43,557 nt of DNA from assembly GCA_963204975.1 (NCBI GenBank), contig CAUJJC010000054.1, forward strand, positions 1-43,557. Direction: 5' to 3'. This document shows positions 24,346-32,666 of the stretch, in pieces. The DNA comes from Verrucomicrobiota bacterium. GTDB lineage: Bacteria > Verrucomicrobiota > Verrucomicrobiia > Verrucomicrobiales > Verrucomicrobiaceae. Each line of letters begins with the position of its first letter. Within the stretch, counting starts at the first letter, position 1. The position numbers and the translations under genes are program-made. The notes under the pieces are model-generated. The model ran no database searches. It was not told the origin of the DNA and saw only the letters and a list, made by a program, of their open reading frames with translations.

Positions 24346-26934
24346 TTAGAAGCCCAGCACCTGACGTGCGGCGGCGAGGTTCTTCGGTTCATCCACCCAG
24401 TATTCCTGGAGCAGTGGCAGCACCTCATGCGTGAGCACATCCGTCAGCCATGCATTCGCGTCCGATGGCGCACTTTCCGGAACGAAAAAGCTATGCCCGA
24501 TGCGATAGCCACCTCCAAGGTTCGCATCTGCCTCAATGAGATCATTGATCTGCGTCATCGCGGTGACGATGCGTTGAATGACATTGGACGGCACTCCTCG
24601 CTCCTTCAGCACTAGCTCAAAGCTGCGATGCCGAAAGCCTGGCTTCATCTCTACAAACGCGAAGCGTCGCCGCAACGCATAGTCCACGAGGCTGAGCGAG
24701 CGATCCGCGGTGTTCATGGTGCCGATGAGATATACATTGTCTGGCACATAGAACGAGTCCTCCGAATAAGTCAGCGGCAGCGCATAATCCTCGCTGCGTT
24801 TGTCTGGCTCGATGAGCATCATCAGCTCGCCCAGAATCTTCGATAAGTTGCCACGGTTGATCTCATCAATGATGAAGACATGGGGCTCATTCTTTCGCTT
24901 GGTTGCCTGGCGGCAGAACTTGTAAAACGGCCCGTCGCGCAGCACGAAGCCGCCGCTGCCATCAGGCCGGTAGCCCTGCACGAAGTCTTCATAGCTCATG
25001 CTCTGGTGGAACTGCACAACAGGCGCACGCGCTTTGTCCTTTGCCCCCATGAGAACATAGGCTAGCCGCCGAGCGATGAAGGTCTTGCCTGTGCCCGGCG
25101 CACCTTGCAGCACCAGATTACGCTTCCGTCGCAACGTCGCGCTAATGGCTTCGACCTCACTACGGTCCATGAACAAGCCCTTCATCGCCTCGTCCATGGA
25201 GTAGGCGTCGGTGATGGCTGGAGTCTCCTCACCATCTGCGGTCTCAGCTAGTTCCAGCACCGCTTGATACTCTTCGGAAGTCAGTCGCAGGATGGACGCA
25301 GGCGCGCTGTTGAGAGGCTCGCTGTTCTTCAAAACAGGATGCGCCCTCATCTCGTCGAGCAAGACTGGCCGCATCAGTTTCTCGATCAAAGCAAAGCCCA
25401 CGCCCTCTCCATCGGTCTCGGCCAGGCCGCGCGTGACACGACATATCGCCACTGCAAAGCGTTTGGGCGAAGTGACATACGCAATCGCCAGATCACCAGG
25501 CCGTGCGGCGGCGAACCATTGCGGCTTTTGACGTTTGCGCCCGTTGTCATTAACTGCATTGAAAAGCTCGACTTCATCTGCCGACATCTTCTCCACATCA
25601 ATGCGATCCTCCACGCTCCAGATGTCAGGATTGAAGTTGAACCACCAGTAATTCGAGGCCTCTGGCAGTGCGGTAATCTCGCGGACTACATTGCTCTCGA
25701 CTGCGGGCTCATCGCCATCGTTTTTGTCCACTATGCCTCGCTTGAGAATTTCAGGTCGCAGCTCTCGGTTTGAAATGAGGTTCCACAGCTCCGGGCGGTG
25801 CGCTGTCACGTATGAGCTGCGCTTCATGCTGCGGAAGTGATCGCGAATGACACGACTGTTCTCCAGATGCGCCTGACGCAAGGCCTCACTGTCCAGGTAG
25901 TCCTGCAGGATGAACGTGAATAAAGCATGCTTGCAGCCAGCGATCTCGATGTCGAAGCCAAACCACTTCTCCGCAGCTTCGGCTGCATGCGGTGAGTTCA
26001 TCGGCAGCGTAAGGCGAACGATCTTCGCGGTGTCGCTGGCACCGTAGTCCATCACGATCCAGCGCCCGTAAATGAGTCGGATGGCTGTCTTGGGGACGAG
26101 AGGCGATTGGGTGATCTGGTAGGCGCGACTGCTGCAAACGAGGCGAACGCCTGCGGTTCCGTCGCCGTCATCCAATTCGGCAGCAACGGTGTGCAAGTGA
26201 TCGAGCACCTTCTCCGCCTGCTCCATGTCATCGAACCACATGTCAAAAGGGTGCCCGAACTGTGGCTCGCGTTGAAGCGTCCACTCATGCGCCTGCCGTG
26301 AGAACTCAATGATATCCTCGCCCACCACTCGCTTCAGCTCGCGCACCCAGGCGAGATAGCCAGCACCATCCTCCGGTTTCAGGGCAATGCCTTTGCTTCG
26401 TGCGAAGGCGAGGTTCTTTCGGTCCAGTGAGGGCCAGTCATGAGGGCGGCACCAAAAGAAACCCATCGTCAGCGTCGCGTGCCCCACCTTGCGAAGCGCA
26501 AAGCATGCATCCAGCAACTCCGCCGTCATGGTGCCGCTCATCATGGCCTCAAACACCTCCCAAAGGCGCGACACGTGATCGGGCTGGCGCTTTGCCGCAT
26601 AGGGCAGCAGCCAGGCAGATTGATTGTTCATCACCGGCAGTCCTTCATAATCTGCGGGCACGGGCGCAGCGAGGTTCCAGCGCTCCTTGAGCACCTGCCA
26701 CATGGCAGTGCGATTCGCGGATGTGACTCCGCGGTTGAAGTTCGCCATGAAGGTGAACGGATCGATCTCGCGCAACGTGAAGCGTTCCCCACTCGCGCCC
26801 TCGTCCTCAATCAAAGTCGCCTTCAATCCACCCGCCCGCATGTCGGCTAGCAATTGCACCAGCTCGCTCTGCCGGTCGCGGAAACCACGCAGCTTCTCAG
26901 CCGCCTCTTGATGAATAGATACCCAGGTGAACAT
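24346..26934 (-). CDS. mcrB: McrB-type GTPase with EVE-like reader domain
   Basis: A protein of about 862 aa. The C-terminal AAA+ motor has a Walker A GAPGTGKT (about 25081-25107), a Walker B FIIDEINRGNLSKILGE, and the GTMNTADRSLSLVDYALRRRF signature characteristic of McrB. Ahead of it (about residues 425-560) lies an EVE/PUA-like domain: NYWWFNFNPDIWSV, QWFAAARPGDLAIAYVTSP, RFAVAICRV. This fold binds modified bases in related McrB variants. The first about 400 residues (SGERFTLREIDPFTFMANFNRG) match the large N-terminal region of many McrB homologues from diverse bacteria. ATG 26934 is preferred to GTG 26952. With mcrC it forms a type IV modification-dependent restriction system. Confidence 0.9.
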   Translation of the reverse strand: MFTWVSIHQEAAEKLRGFRDRQSELVQLLADMRAGGLKATLIEDEGASGERFTLREIDPFTFMANFNRGVTSANRTAMWQVLKERWNLAAPVPADYEGLPVMNNQSAWLLPYAAKRQPDHVSRLWEVFEAMMSGTMTAELLDACFALRKVGHATLTMGFFWCRPHDWPSLDRKNLAFARSKGIALKPEDGAGYLAWVRELKRVVGEDIIEFSRQAHEWTLQREPQFGHPFDMWFDDMEQAEKVLDHLHTVAAELDDGDGTAGVRLVCSSRAYQITQSPLVPKTAIRLIYGRWIVMDYGASDTAKIVRLTLPMNSPHAAEAAEKWFGFDIEIAGCKHALFTFILQDYLDSEALRQAHLENSRVIRDHFRSMKRSSYVTAHRPELWNLISNRELRPEILKRGIVDKNDGDEPAVESNVVREITALPEASNYWWFNFNPDIWSVEDRIDVEKMSADEVELFNAVNDNGRKRQKPQWFAAARPGDLAIAYVTSPKRFAVAICRVTRGLAETDGEGVGFALIEKLMRPVLLDEMRAHPVLKNSEPLNSAPASILRLTSEEYQAVLELAETADGEETPAITDAYSMDEAMKGLFMDRSEVEAISATLRRKRNLVLQGAPGTGKTFIARRLAYVLMGAKDKARAPVVQFHQSMSYEDFVQGYRPDGSGGFVLRDGPFYKFCRQATKRKNEPHVFIIDEINRGNLSKILGELMMLIEPDKRSEDYALPLTYSEDSFYVPDNVYLIGTMNTADRSLSLVDYALRRRFAFVEMKPGFRHRSFELVLKERGVPSNVIQRIVTAMTQINDLIEADANLGGGYRIGHSFFVPESAPSDANAWLTDVLTHEVLPLLQEYWVDEPKNLAAARQVLGF

Positions 26935-27259
26935 CGTGCGCGACGATGGCACGCTGAGTCATCCAGGAAAGCGCGGATTCACGGCCAGTGCGGCTTCAGG
27001 ATCTTGGGCACCCTCAAAGCCGAATGCTTTGGCACCGCCATCCCCGTTACATGTGCTCAAGCCTATCTCATGATTTTTCGACTTCGAACTATCCATCCAT
27101 CCCAACTCCTCGGGTCCTCATTTTCGAAGAATGATCAATTGAGCAGCGGCTCGATATGGGTGATGAATTAATCATCGCCTAGCGTGACTGAGGCGCTGAG
27201 CACGATGAGGACTCCGAGGCTGCGAAAGGCGGGTGGCATTCGCTAGTGCTCAACGTTCC
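26935..27259. other. Intergenic region downstream of lactonase, upstream of mcrB
   Basis: Both flanking genes are on the minus strand. The stretch contains an A+T-richer part (about 27060-27175) with the hairpin words GATGA-attaa-TCATC at about 27161-27175. It also contains TGAGCAC/GTGCTCA words about 50 bases apart near 27197-27250. I see no gene; these words are too spread out to call a terminator. Confidence 0.45.
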
Positions 27260-28525
27260 TCAGAGTTCGCGAAACACGATGATCGAGGGATTGCCCACAG
27301 GCGTGTAGTGGCCGGTGAACTTGAGGCCGCCGGTGGTCTTGTCCACGCGGAAGGCGGCGATGTGATCGGCGCGTTGATTGCAGGAGTAAAGAAACTCACC
27401 GGTGGGATCAAAGGTGAAGCTGCGGGGGTAATCGCCGCGAGTCCATTCTTCGGTGACGAAGGTGAGCGTGCCATCGCTGCCGATGGCGAAGATGGCGATG
27501 CTGTCGTGGAGGCGATTGCCCGCATAGACGAACTTGCCATCCGTGGAGACGGCGATTTCGGAGCAGAAATTGCTGCCCGCATACCCTGGCGGCAGGCTGG
27601 AGATGGTCTGGCGGGAGGTGAGCTTGCCGTGGTCGGCATCGTAGTCAAAGAGCACCACGGTAGAGCCTTCCTCCTGGATCGAGTAGAACCATCGACCATT
27701 GGGATGGAAGGCGAAGTGCCGGGGGCCATCGCCTGGAGGCAGGCTGACAAAGGGCGGGTCGTTCGCGATGAGCTTGCCCTTAGCAGCGTCGAACTTCCAT
27801 ACAATGATCTGGTCGAGGCCGAGGTCCACATGGATCACGAATTTGCCCGAGGAATCGGCTTCGATCATGTGAGCGTGGGTTTGATCATGACCGCTGAAAG
27901 CGAAGCTACCGGGGGCGGCGTTGGTGGCCTTGGTGGGGCCGACTTGTCCGGCATCTTTCTTTACATCCGTGGCCTCGCCGAGACTGCCATCGTCCTTGAT
28001 CGGGAGCACAGCCACGGAGCCTCCGAAGTAGTTCGCAACGAGCACAAACTTGCCCGACGGATGCACGCTGAGATGGGCGGGACCTTTGCCGCCGGAACTC
28101 ACCGAATTGAGCAGCGTGAGCTGGCCGGTGGATGGATCAACGGCGAAAGCGCTGACGCTGCCGGATTCGTCGTCGCCGAGACGCTCGGTTTCATTGGCCG
28201 AGTAGAGTCGTGTCTTGGGTGCGTTGAAGGCGAGCGCGCTGGGGCTGGTTCCCATCTCATACAATCCGCAGGGTGTGAGGGCACCCGTTTCGCGATTCAC
28301 ATCGAAGAGATGTATGCCTCGTCCGTTGCCCGGCGGCAGGTCCACCTGGGTGGGCCGCATGTTCTTGAGCGGCGAGGTGTAGGTGCCGACGTAGGCGATG
28401 AGCTTGGTGCCCGTCTTCGCAGCTTGCGCGACTTCGTTCGTCATCAGCAGAGGACTGGCGGCCAGCGCGGTGCTGGCTTTCAGGAACGAACGACGGGAAC
28501 GCGAGGAGGTGGATGATGGCTGCAT
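27260..28525 (-). CDS. Lactonase-family seven-bladed beta-propeller, twin-arginine exported
   Basis: A 421-aa protein. The start MQPSSTSSRSRRSFLKASTAL is a twin-arginine signal followed by a cleavable region. The mature part begins KLIAYVGTYTSP and is built of repeated blades (GKFVLVANYFGGSVAVLPI, GPRHFAFHPNGRWFYSIQE, GKFVYAGNRLHDSIAIFAI, DPTGEFLYSCNQRADHIAAFRV). It matches the 6-phosphogluconolactonase (Pgl-like) propeller family. Export makes a cytosolic pentose-phosphate role unlikely; extracellular or periplasmic lactone hydrolysis is more probable. The longer frame upstream of residue 70 runs against the divergent DUF1552 gene and was rejected. Confidence 0.88.
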   Translation of the reverse strand: MQPSSTSSRSRRSFLKASTALAASPLLMTNEVAQAAKTGTKLIAYVGTYTSPLKNMRPTQVDLPPGNGRGIHLFDVNRETGALTPCGLYEMGTSPSALAFNAPKTRLYSANETERLGDDESGSVSAFAVDPSTGQLTLLNSVSSGGKGPAHLSVHPSGKFVLVANYFGGSVAVLPIKDDGSLGEATDVKKDAGQVGPTKATNAAPGSFAFSGHDQTHAHMIEADSSGKFVIHVDLGLDQIIVWKFDAAKGKLIANDPPFVSLPPGDGPRHFAFHPNGRWFYSIQEEGSTVVLFDYDADHGKLTSRQTISSLPPGYAGSNFCSEIAVSTDGKFVYAGNRLHDSIAIFAIGSDGTLTFVTEEWTRGDYPRSFTFDPTGEFLYSCNQRADHIAAFRVDKTTGGLKFTGHYTPVGNPSIIVFREL

Positions 28526-28702
28526 GGAGAGCGGGCTACGTGGTCTGCGTGCGGTGTATTGCAAGGGTGGCGAGGTCCCGCAGGAAGTGCAGCAGGGGAT
28601 TGTTTGGCATACCTCGTGCGTGAATTGTTCGTATGCAGCATCAGATGGTCGGTTTTGAAAGCTCGCAGCCCCGATGTTCGTCTCCTGAGTCCCCCCAAAA
28701 AA

Positions 28703-30022
28703 ATGAACCATTCCCGTCGCAAATTTCTCCATGGTGCCGGCATCCTCATGGGATTGCCCTGGCTCGAATCTGTCTGCTCATTCGGCGCTGAATCGCTGAA
28801 GAAGAACGTGGCTCCGCGTCGCGTGGCAGTCTGCTTCACCGGCAACGGCGTGAATCCCTATCACTGGGGTGCCAAGCAGGGCCCCGGCGGCATGGAGTTC
28901 CTGCAATCGCTGAAGCCTCTGGAGCCGCTCAAGAGCAAGGTGAATGTGTTCACCGGCCTGTGGAATCCCACCACGGTGCAGGGTGAGGGCGGACACTATC
29001 CAAAGATGAATGTGCTCTCGGGTCTGAAGGTGAAAAAGACGACCACGGATGTGGAAGTAGGCATCACCATGGACCAGATCATTGCCGCCCACGCTGGCAA
29101 GGAAACGCCGGTGCCGAGCATGGTGCTGGGCACGGAGCGTCCGAGCTACAGCGTGGACTCTGGCTTCACCTCGATCTACTCGGCTTACATCTCGTGGAGC
29201 AATCCGACCACTCCGGCGCCGAAGGAAATCTTCCCGCAGCAGGCCTTCGATCAGCTCTTCGACGACGGCTCCCAGCGCAAGCGCGACAAGAGCATCCTCG
29301 ACCTCGTGCTCGACGACGCGAACTCCCTGCGCACCCGCCTCAGCCATCGCGATACGCAGAAGCTGGATGAATACCTGTCCTCGGTCCGTGAACTCGAGCA
29401 GCGCGTGGAGCGTGCTGAGAAGTTCAGCAAGGCGGAGACGAATGGAGAAGGCTGGCAGCCGATGGTCAAATCGGTGACGATGAAGCGCCCAGGCCCAGGC
29501 ATCCCAGCCGTGGCGGAAGAGCACCTGCGCCTGATGTTCGAGATTATGGTGCTCGGCTTCCAGATGGATCGCACGCGTGTGGCTACCTTCATGATGAACA
29601 ATGATTTGTCGAACATGCGCTTCCAAGGTTTGGCCGATGTGACCGGCGGCATCCATGAGCTGTCTCACCACGCAGGCGATGAACACCGCCTCGCGATGTA
29701 TCAGAAGGTGAACGAGTATCAGGTGAAGCTCTGGGCCGAGGCGCTGACCAAGATGGCCAACACCAACGAGGGCGAACGCAGCCTCCTGGACAACTCGATG
29801 ATCATGCTCACCAGCAGCCTCTTCGATGGCAATGCGCATGATTCCCGCCAGCTCCCCGTCGTGCTCGCGGGCCTCGGCGGCGGCACCATCAAGGGCGGCC
29901 AATTCTACGACTACAGCAAGGACGAGAACCGCAAGCTCTGCCGTCTGCACATGGCCATCATGGAGCGCATGGGCGTCCACATGGGCCAGTTTGGAGATGC
30001 TGATAAGGTGCTGGCGATTTGA
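28703..30022 (+). CDS. Second DUF1552 protein, twin-arginine exported
   Basis: A 439-aa protein, the same length as the DUF1552 gene at 21969. It starts MNHSRRKFLHGAGILMGLPW, a twin-arginine signal. Family pattern: RRVAVCFTGNGVNPYHWG, VFTGLWNPTT, GGHYPKMNVLSGL, GITMDQIIAAHAG, HELSHHAGDEHRL, and LLDNSMIMLTSSLFDGNAHDSRQLPVVLAG. It is divergent from the lactonase gene with 177 bases between starts, which probably holds both promoters. The two DUF1552 proteins are clearly different sequences, so they are not a recent duplication. Function is unknown. Confidence 0.88.
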   Translation: MNHSRRKFLHGAGILMGLPWLESVCSFGAESLKKNVAPRRVAVCFTGNGVNPYHWGAKQGPGGMEFLQSLKPLEPLKSKVNVFTGLWNPTTVQGEGGHYPKMNVLSGLKVKKTTTDVEVGITMDQIIAAHAGKETPVPSMVLGTERPSYSVDSGFTSIYSAYISWSNPTTPAPKEIFPQQAFDQLFDDGSQRKRDKSILDLVLDDANSLRTRLSHRDTQKLDEYLSSVRELEQRVERAEKFSKAETNGEGWQPMVKSVTMKRPGPGIPAVAEEHLRLMFEIMVLGFQMDRTRVATFMMNNDLSNMRFQGLADVTGGIHELSHHAGDEHRLAMYQKVNEYQVKLWAEALTKMANTNEGERSLLDNSMIMLTSSLFDGNAHDSRQLPVVLAGLGGGTIKGGQFYDYSKDENRKLCRLHMAIMERMGVHMGQFGDADKVLAI

Positions 30023-30097
30023 TGCCGATTCATGGCGCGCGCTCGAGATCGGGCGCGTGCTCTTGCATCACAGCGATCATTTCGATAGGCTGCGCGC

Positions 30098-31507
30098 ATG
30101 AAATACGGCGCTGCGCTCTTTGCTTTGATCTGGCTTGGTTCATGGGCAGCGGCCGGTGATCCTGTGGCCGCGATTCAGGAGCATCAGGCGAAGCATTCGA
30201 AGGGCGAGGCCTTGTGGTCCTTTGATCCTTCGATTTATGCGGGCGACCTCAAGCGACTCCCGGTGGGTGTTTTTGATTCGGGGATCGGGGGGCTGACGGT
30301 GCTGGATGCGATCCTCAAGCTGGATGCCTTTCACAATGACACGCTTCAACCGGGCGCGGACGGGGTGAGAGACTTCGCGGCGGAGCGGTTCACCTACTTC
30401 GGTGATCAGGCCAACATGCCGTATGGCAATTACCCGGCGGCGGGTCGCGAGGATCTTTTGCGCGAGCTGATCCTGCGCGATGCGACCTTCCTGCTTGGGC
30501 AGCGCTATCAATCCAAGCCTGAGGGCGAAGTGGTGGCCGACAAGGCGGGTGTGAAGGTCATCGTGATCGCGTGCAACACGGCGACGGCGTTCGGACTTGA
30601 AGACATTCGGGCCGTGATCGCGAATTGGGGCCTGAGCATCCCTGTGATTGGCGTGGTGGAAGCTGGAGCCCGTGGGGTGATGGAGTTGCTGCCACGCGAG
30701 TCTCGCCCCGATGCCATCGCAGTGCTCGCGACGGTGGGCACCTGCGGGTGCGAGGCCTACCCCAAGGCGATTTCTCAGGCCACAGGTCTGGCGGGCAAGC
30801 CGATGCCCGTCATCATCCAGCAGGGAAGCGTGGGCCTGGCGGGTGCCATTGAGGGCGATCCGGCTTTTGTTTCCACCACACCTGAACGACAGGCACCTTA
30901 TCAAGGTCCCTCGCCGGACCCGGCTTTGATGCCGGTGTATCAGTTCGATCCCGCTGGCATAATCGGCCATCAACTGAACAGCGTGGCCAATCACGTTCGC
31001 TACGAAGTGACGACCCTCGTCGAGCGCCACCGGAAGAGCGGGGACGACACACCGATCGGGATGGTGGTGCTCGGATGCACACACTATCCCATGGCGCAGC
31101 GCGAGATTGCGGCGGCGTTCGAGGCGCTGAGAGTTTATCGTGCTGCGGATGGCTCCCGGCCCTACGAGGCGCTGATTCGGGAGAAGCTCCAGTTCATCAA
31201 CCCGGCTGAATTCACGGCCAAGGAACTGTTCCGGGAGCTTGCCAGATCGAGGGTCCGTTTGAAGGCGGGGGAAAGCTGTGCGCAGGCGGCGGATCGATTC
31301 TTCCTGAGTGTGCCGAATCCCGGGTGGTCGGGTGCTAAGCTCACGCCAGCCGGGGCTTTGGACCCCGCTTACAAGCACGGTCGGGCACTGGCGGAGTTTG
31401 ATCGCATGGATGCGGTGCCGGTGCCGCTGACCGTCGATCTGCTGCCGAAAACGACGGCGTCGGCCCTGGAACGCCTGATGCCCGAGGTTTGGCGGCGAGT
31501 CCGGTAA
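30098..31507 (+). CDS. Exported glutamate/aspartate racemase homologue
   Basis: A 469-aa protein with an N-terminal signal peptide (LFALIWLGSWAAAG). The mature part matches MurI-type racemases: VGVFDSGIGGLTVL (Asp60, Ser61), FTYFGDQANMPYG, IACNTATAFGL (Cys159) and VVLGCTHYPMAQ (Cys327). The two cysteines are the acid/base pair that interconverts L- and D-glutamate in cytosolic MurI. Normal MurI is about 265 aa. The extra length comes from an N-terminal extension, an insertion before the first Cys (PEGEVVADKAGVKVIV region), a long insertion in the middle (about 253-300) and an extended tail. A canonical murI would be cytoplasmic, so this may recycle or produce D-amino acids in the periplasm, or have another substrate. 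Confidence 0.83.
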   Translation: MKYGAALFALIWLGSWAAAGDPVAAIQEHQAKHSKGEALWSFDPSIYAGDLKRLPVGVFDSGIGGLTVLDAILKLDAFHNDTLQPGADGVRDFAAERFTYFGDQANMPYGNYPAAGREDLLRELILRDATFLLGQRYQSKPEGEVVADKAGVKVIVIACNTATAFGLEDIRAVIANWGLSIPVIGVVEAGARGVMELLPRESRPDAIAVLATVGTCGCEAYPKAISQATGLAGKPMPVIIQQGSVGLAGAIEGDPAFVSTTPERQAPYQGPSPDPALMPVYQFDPAGIIGHQLNSVANHVRYEVTTLVERHRKSGDDTPIGMVVLGCTHYPMAQREIAAAFEALRVYRAADGSRPYEALIREKLQFINPAEFTAKELFRELARSRVRLKAGESCAQAADRFFLSVPNPGWSGAKLTPAGALDPAYKHGRALAEFDRMDAVPVPLTVDLLPKTTASALERLMPEVWRRVR

Positions 31508-31606
31508 CTCGTCAACGAGGGTGGTGTAAGTTTGAACGGAGGACGTGTGGGGCTGTCCCAAAGCGTTCTCATCGCGATTTAAAGTGTGAAAATTATAAAT
31601 TTTACC

Positions 31607-31648
31607 TTGAAATCAAACTCGTAGATGCTGTATATTAACAATCGTTAA
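31607..31648 (+). promoter_or_regulatory. Sigma-70-type promoter with palindrome, ahead of the haloperoxidase operon
   Basis: TTGAAA at 31607-31612 and TATATT at 31631-31636 are 18 bases apart in a strongly A+T-rich stretch, an unusual composition in this G+C-rich window. TTAAC-aatc-GTTAA (31635-31648) overlaps the -10 end and the probable transcription start, and AAAATT-ata-AATTTT lies just upstream (about 31589-31603). The first gene of the operon starts at 31674, 38 bases downstream of the -10. Confidence 0.65.
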
Positions 31649-31673
31649 TTTATTTCGCGCCCCTCTTCGACCC

Positions 31674-32642
31674 ATGAACGCGTTCACTTTCGCAATCTCC
31701 CGGCTCCGCTTCGCCAGTCTGGCCTGCGTTGCCTTCTTCTCGATGGCCTCGCTGTCGGAAGCCGCCACATCAGGGATCGTTGGCTTCTACCAAGTGCCTA
31801 TCCCTGTGGGCAACTCGGCATGGGTGTGCGGCTTGGTGGCCAAGGAGCTTTACCATGCGGCCTCTGTGACAGTGACCGCCGATGTGGATGGCAAGGCGCT
31901 GGTTGCCTTCGATGCGCCGGGCTGGACGGGCGGGGAGTTCACTCTCCACTATGCCGAGCCTGCCTCGGGATCATGCGCGGGGCTCGCCATCGACATTCTA
32001 TCGAACACTGCAACGACTCTGAAGCTCGATACCACGCCTGCGGCAGCGGGACTCTCCAACGGCATGGTCTTCACCGTCCGCAAGCACAACACCATCGCTG
32101 GTCTGTTTCCCGATGGAGGCGGATTCCTGCCTCTCACGGACAGCGTGAGTCTTTTTTCCAGCACCGGAGCGCAGCAGAATTACTTCTACAACAGCTTCAA
32201 CTCGACGTGGATCACCGCGCTGGGTGCCAACGCTAACAACGTCATCATTCGCCCCGGCCAAGGCATGGTGATTCAGGCCACAAACCCGATTACGCTGACG
32301 TTGGGCAAAGGTGAAGTGTGCCACGTCAAGACCACGCCCACCAAGATCAAAGCCAATGCCACGGTGCCCAATTTCATCGGGCCGCTCAATCCGCTGGGCA
32401 CCACCACCACGTTGAGCGCCCTGGGTATCACGAGCAGCCTGCTGCCATTGAATGACTCCATCGTGGTGCTCGCGCCGGGTGCCTTCAACCAGACCGGCAC
32501 CTACCTCAGCACTGGTGCCAATCTCATCAATGGTCTGGGCCAGAACGCCAACAACGTTAGCCTGCCCGCAGGTGCGAGTGTGGTGATCAATGTGGACACC
32601 GCCAAAAACATGGCGCTCTCGCCCATCACGGTCAGTCCCTAG
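31674..32642 (+). CDS. Secreted TIGR02597-like protein
   Basis: A 322-aa protein with a signal peptide (residues 1-30, ending SEAA). The chain reads as beta-rich pairs (GIVGFYQVPIPVGNSAWVCGLV; VRKHNTIAGLFPDGGGFLPLTDSVSLFSS; LNDSIVVLAPGAFNQTGTYLSTGANLINGLGQ; LPAGASVVINVDTAKNM). This is the pattern I associate with the TIGR02597 family of Verrucomicrobiota exported proteins, usually found beside PEP-CTERM genes. I could not run an HMM search. It is the first gene of a four-gene run (gaps 24, 20 and 76 bases), so likely co-transcribed from the promoter at 31607-31648. Confidence 0.75.
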   Translation: MNAFTFAISRLRFASLACVAFFSMASLSEAATSGIVGFYQVPIPVGNSAWVCGLVAKELYHAASVTVTADVDGKALVAFDAPGWTGGEFTLHYAEPASGSCAGLAIDILSNTATTLKLDTTPAAAGLSNGMVFTVRKHNTIAGLFPDGGGFLPLTDSVSLFSSTGAQQNYFYNSFNSTWITALGANANNVIIRPGQGMVIQATNPITLTLGKGEVCHVKTTPTKIKANATVPNFIGPLNPLGTTTTLSALGITSSLLPLNDSIVVLAPGAFNQTGTYLSTGANLINGLGQNANNVSLPAGASVVINVDTAKNMALSPITVSP

Positions 32643-32666
32643 TTTCAGCCTCCACTTCCCACGATC

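Noticed and set aside
28526-28732. N-terminal extension of the lactonase gene to 28732
   Set aside because: The extra 69 residues overlap the start of the divergent DUF1552 gene and precede an evident twin-arginine signal at the shorter start.
30140-31561. Long antisense frames opposite real genes (also 11000-12052, 21957-23225, 27233-28516, 36426-37724, 40704-41981)
   Set aside because: Each lies opposite a gene with strong motif evidence, and none has a signal, domain or plausible leader. Codon bias explains them.
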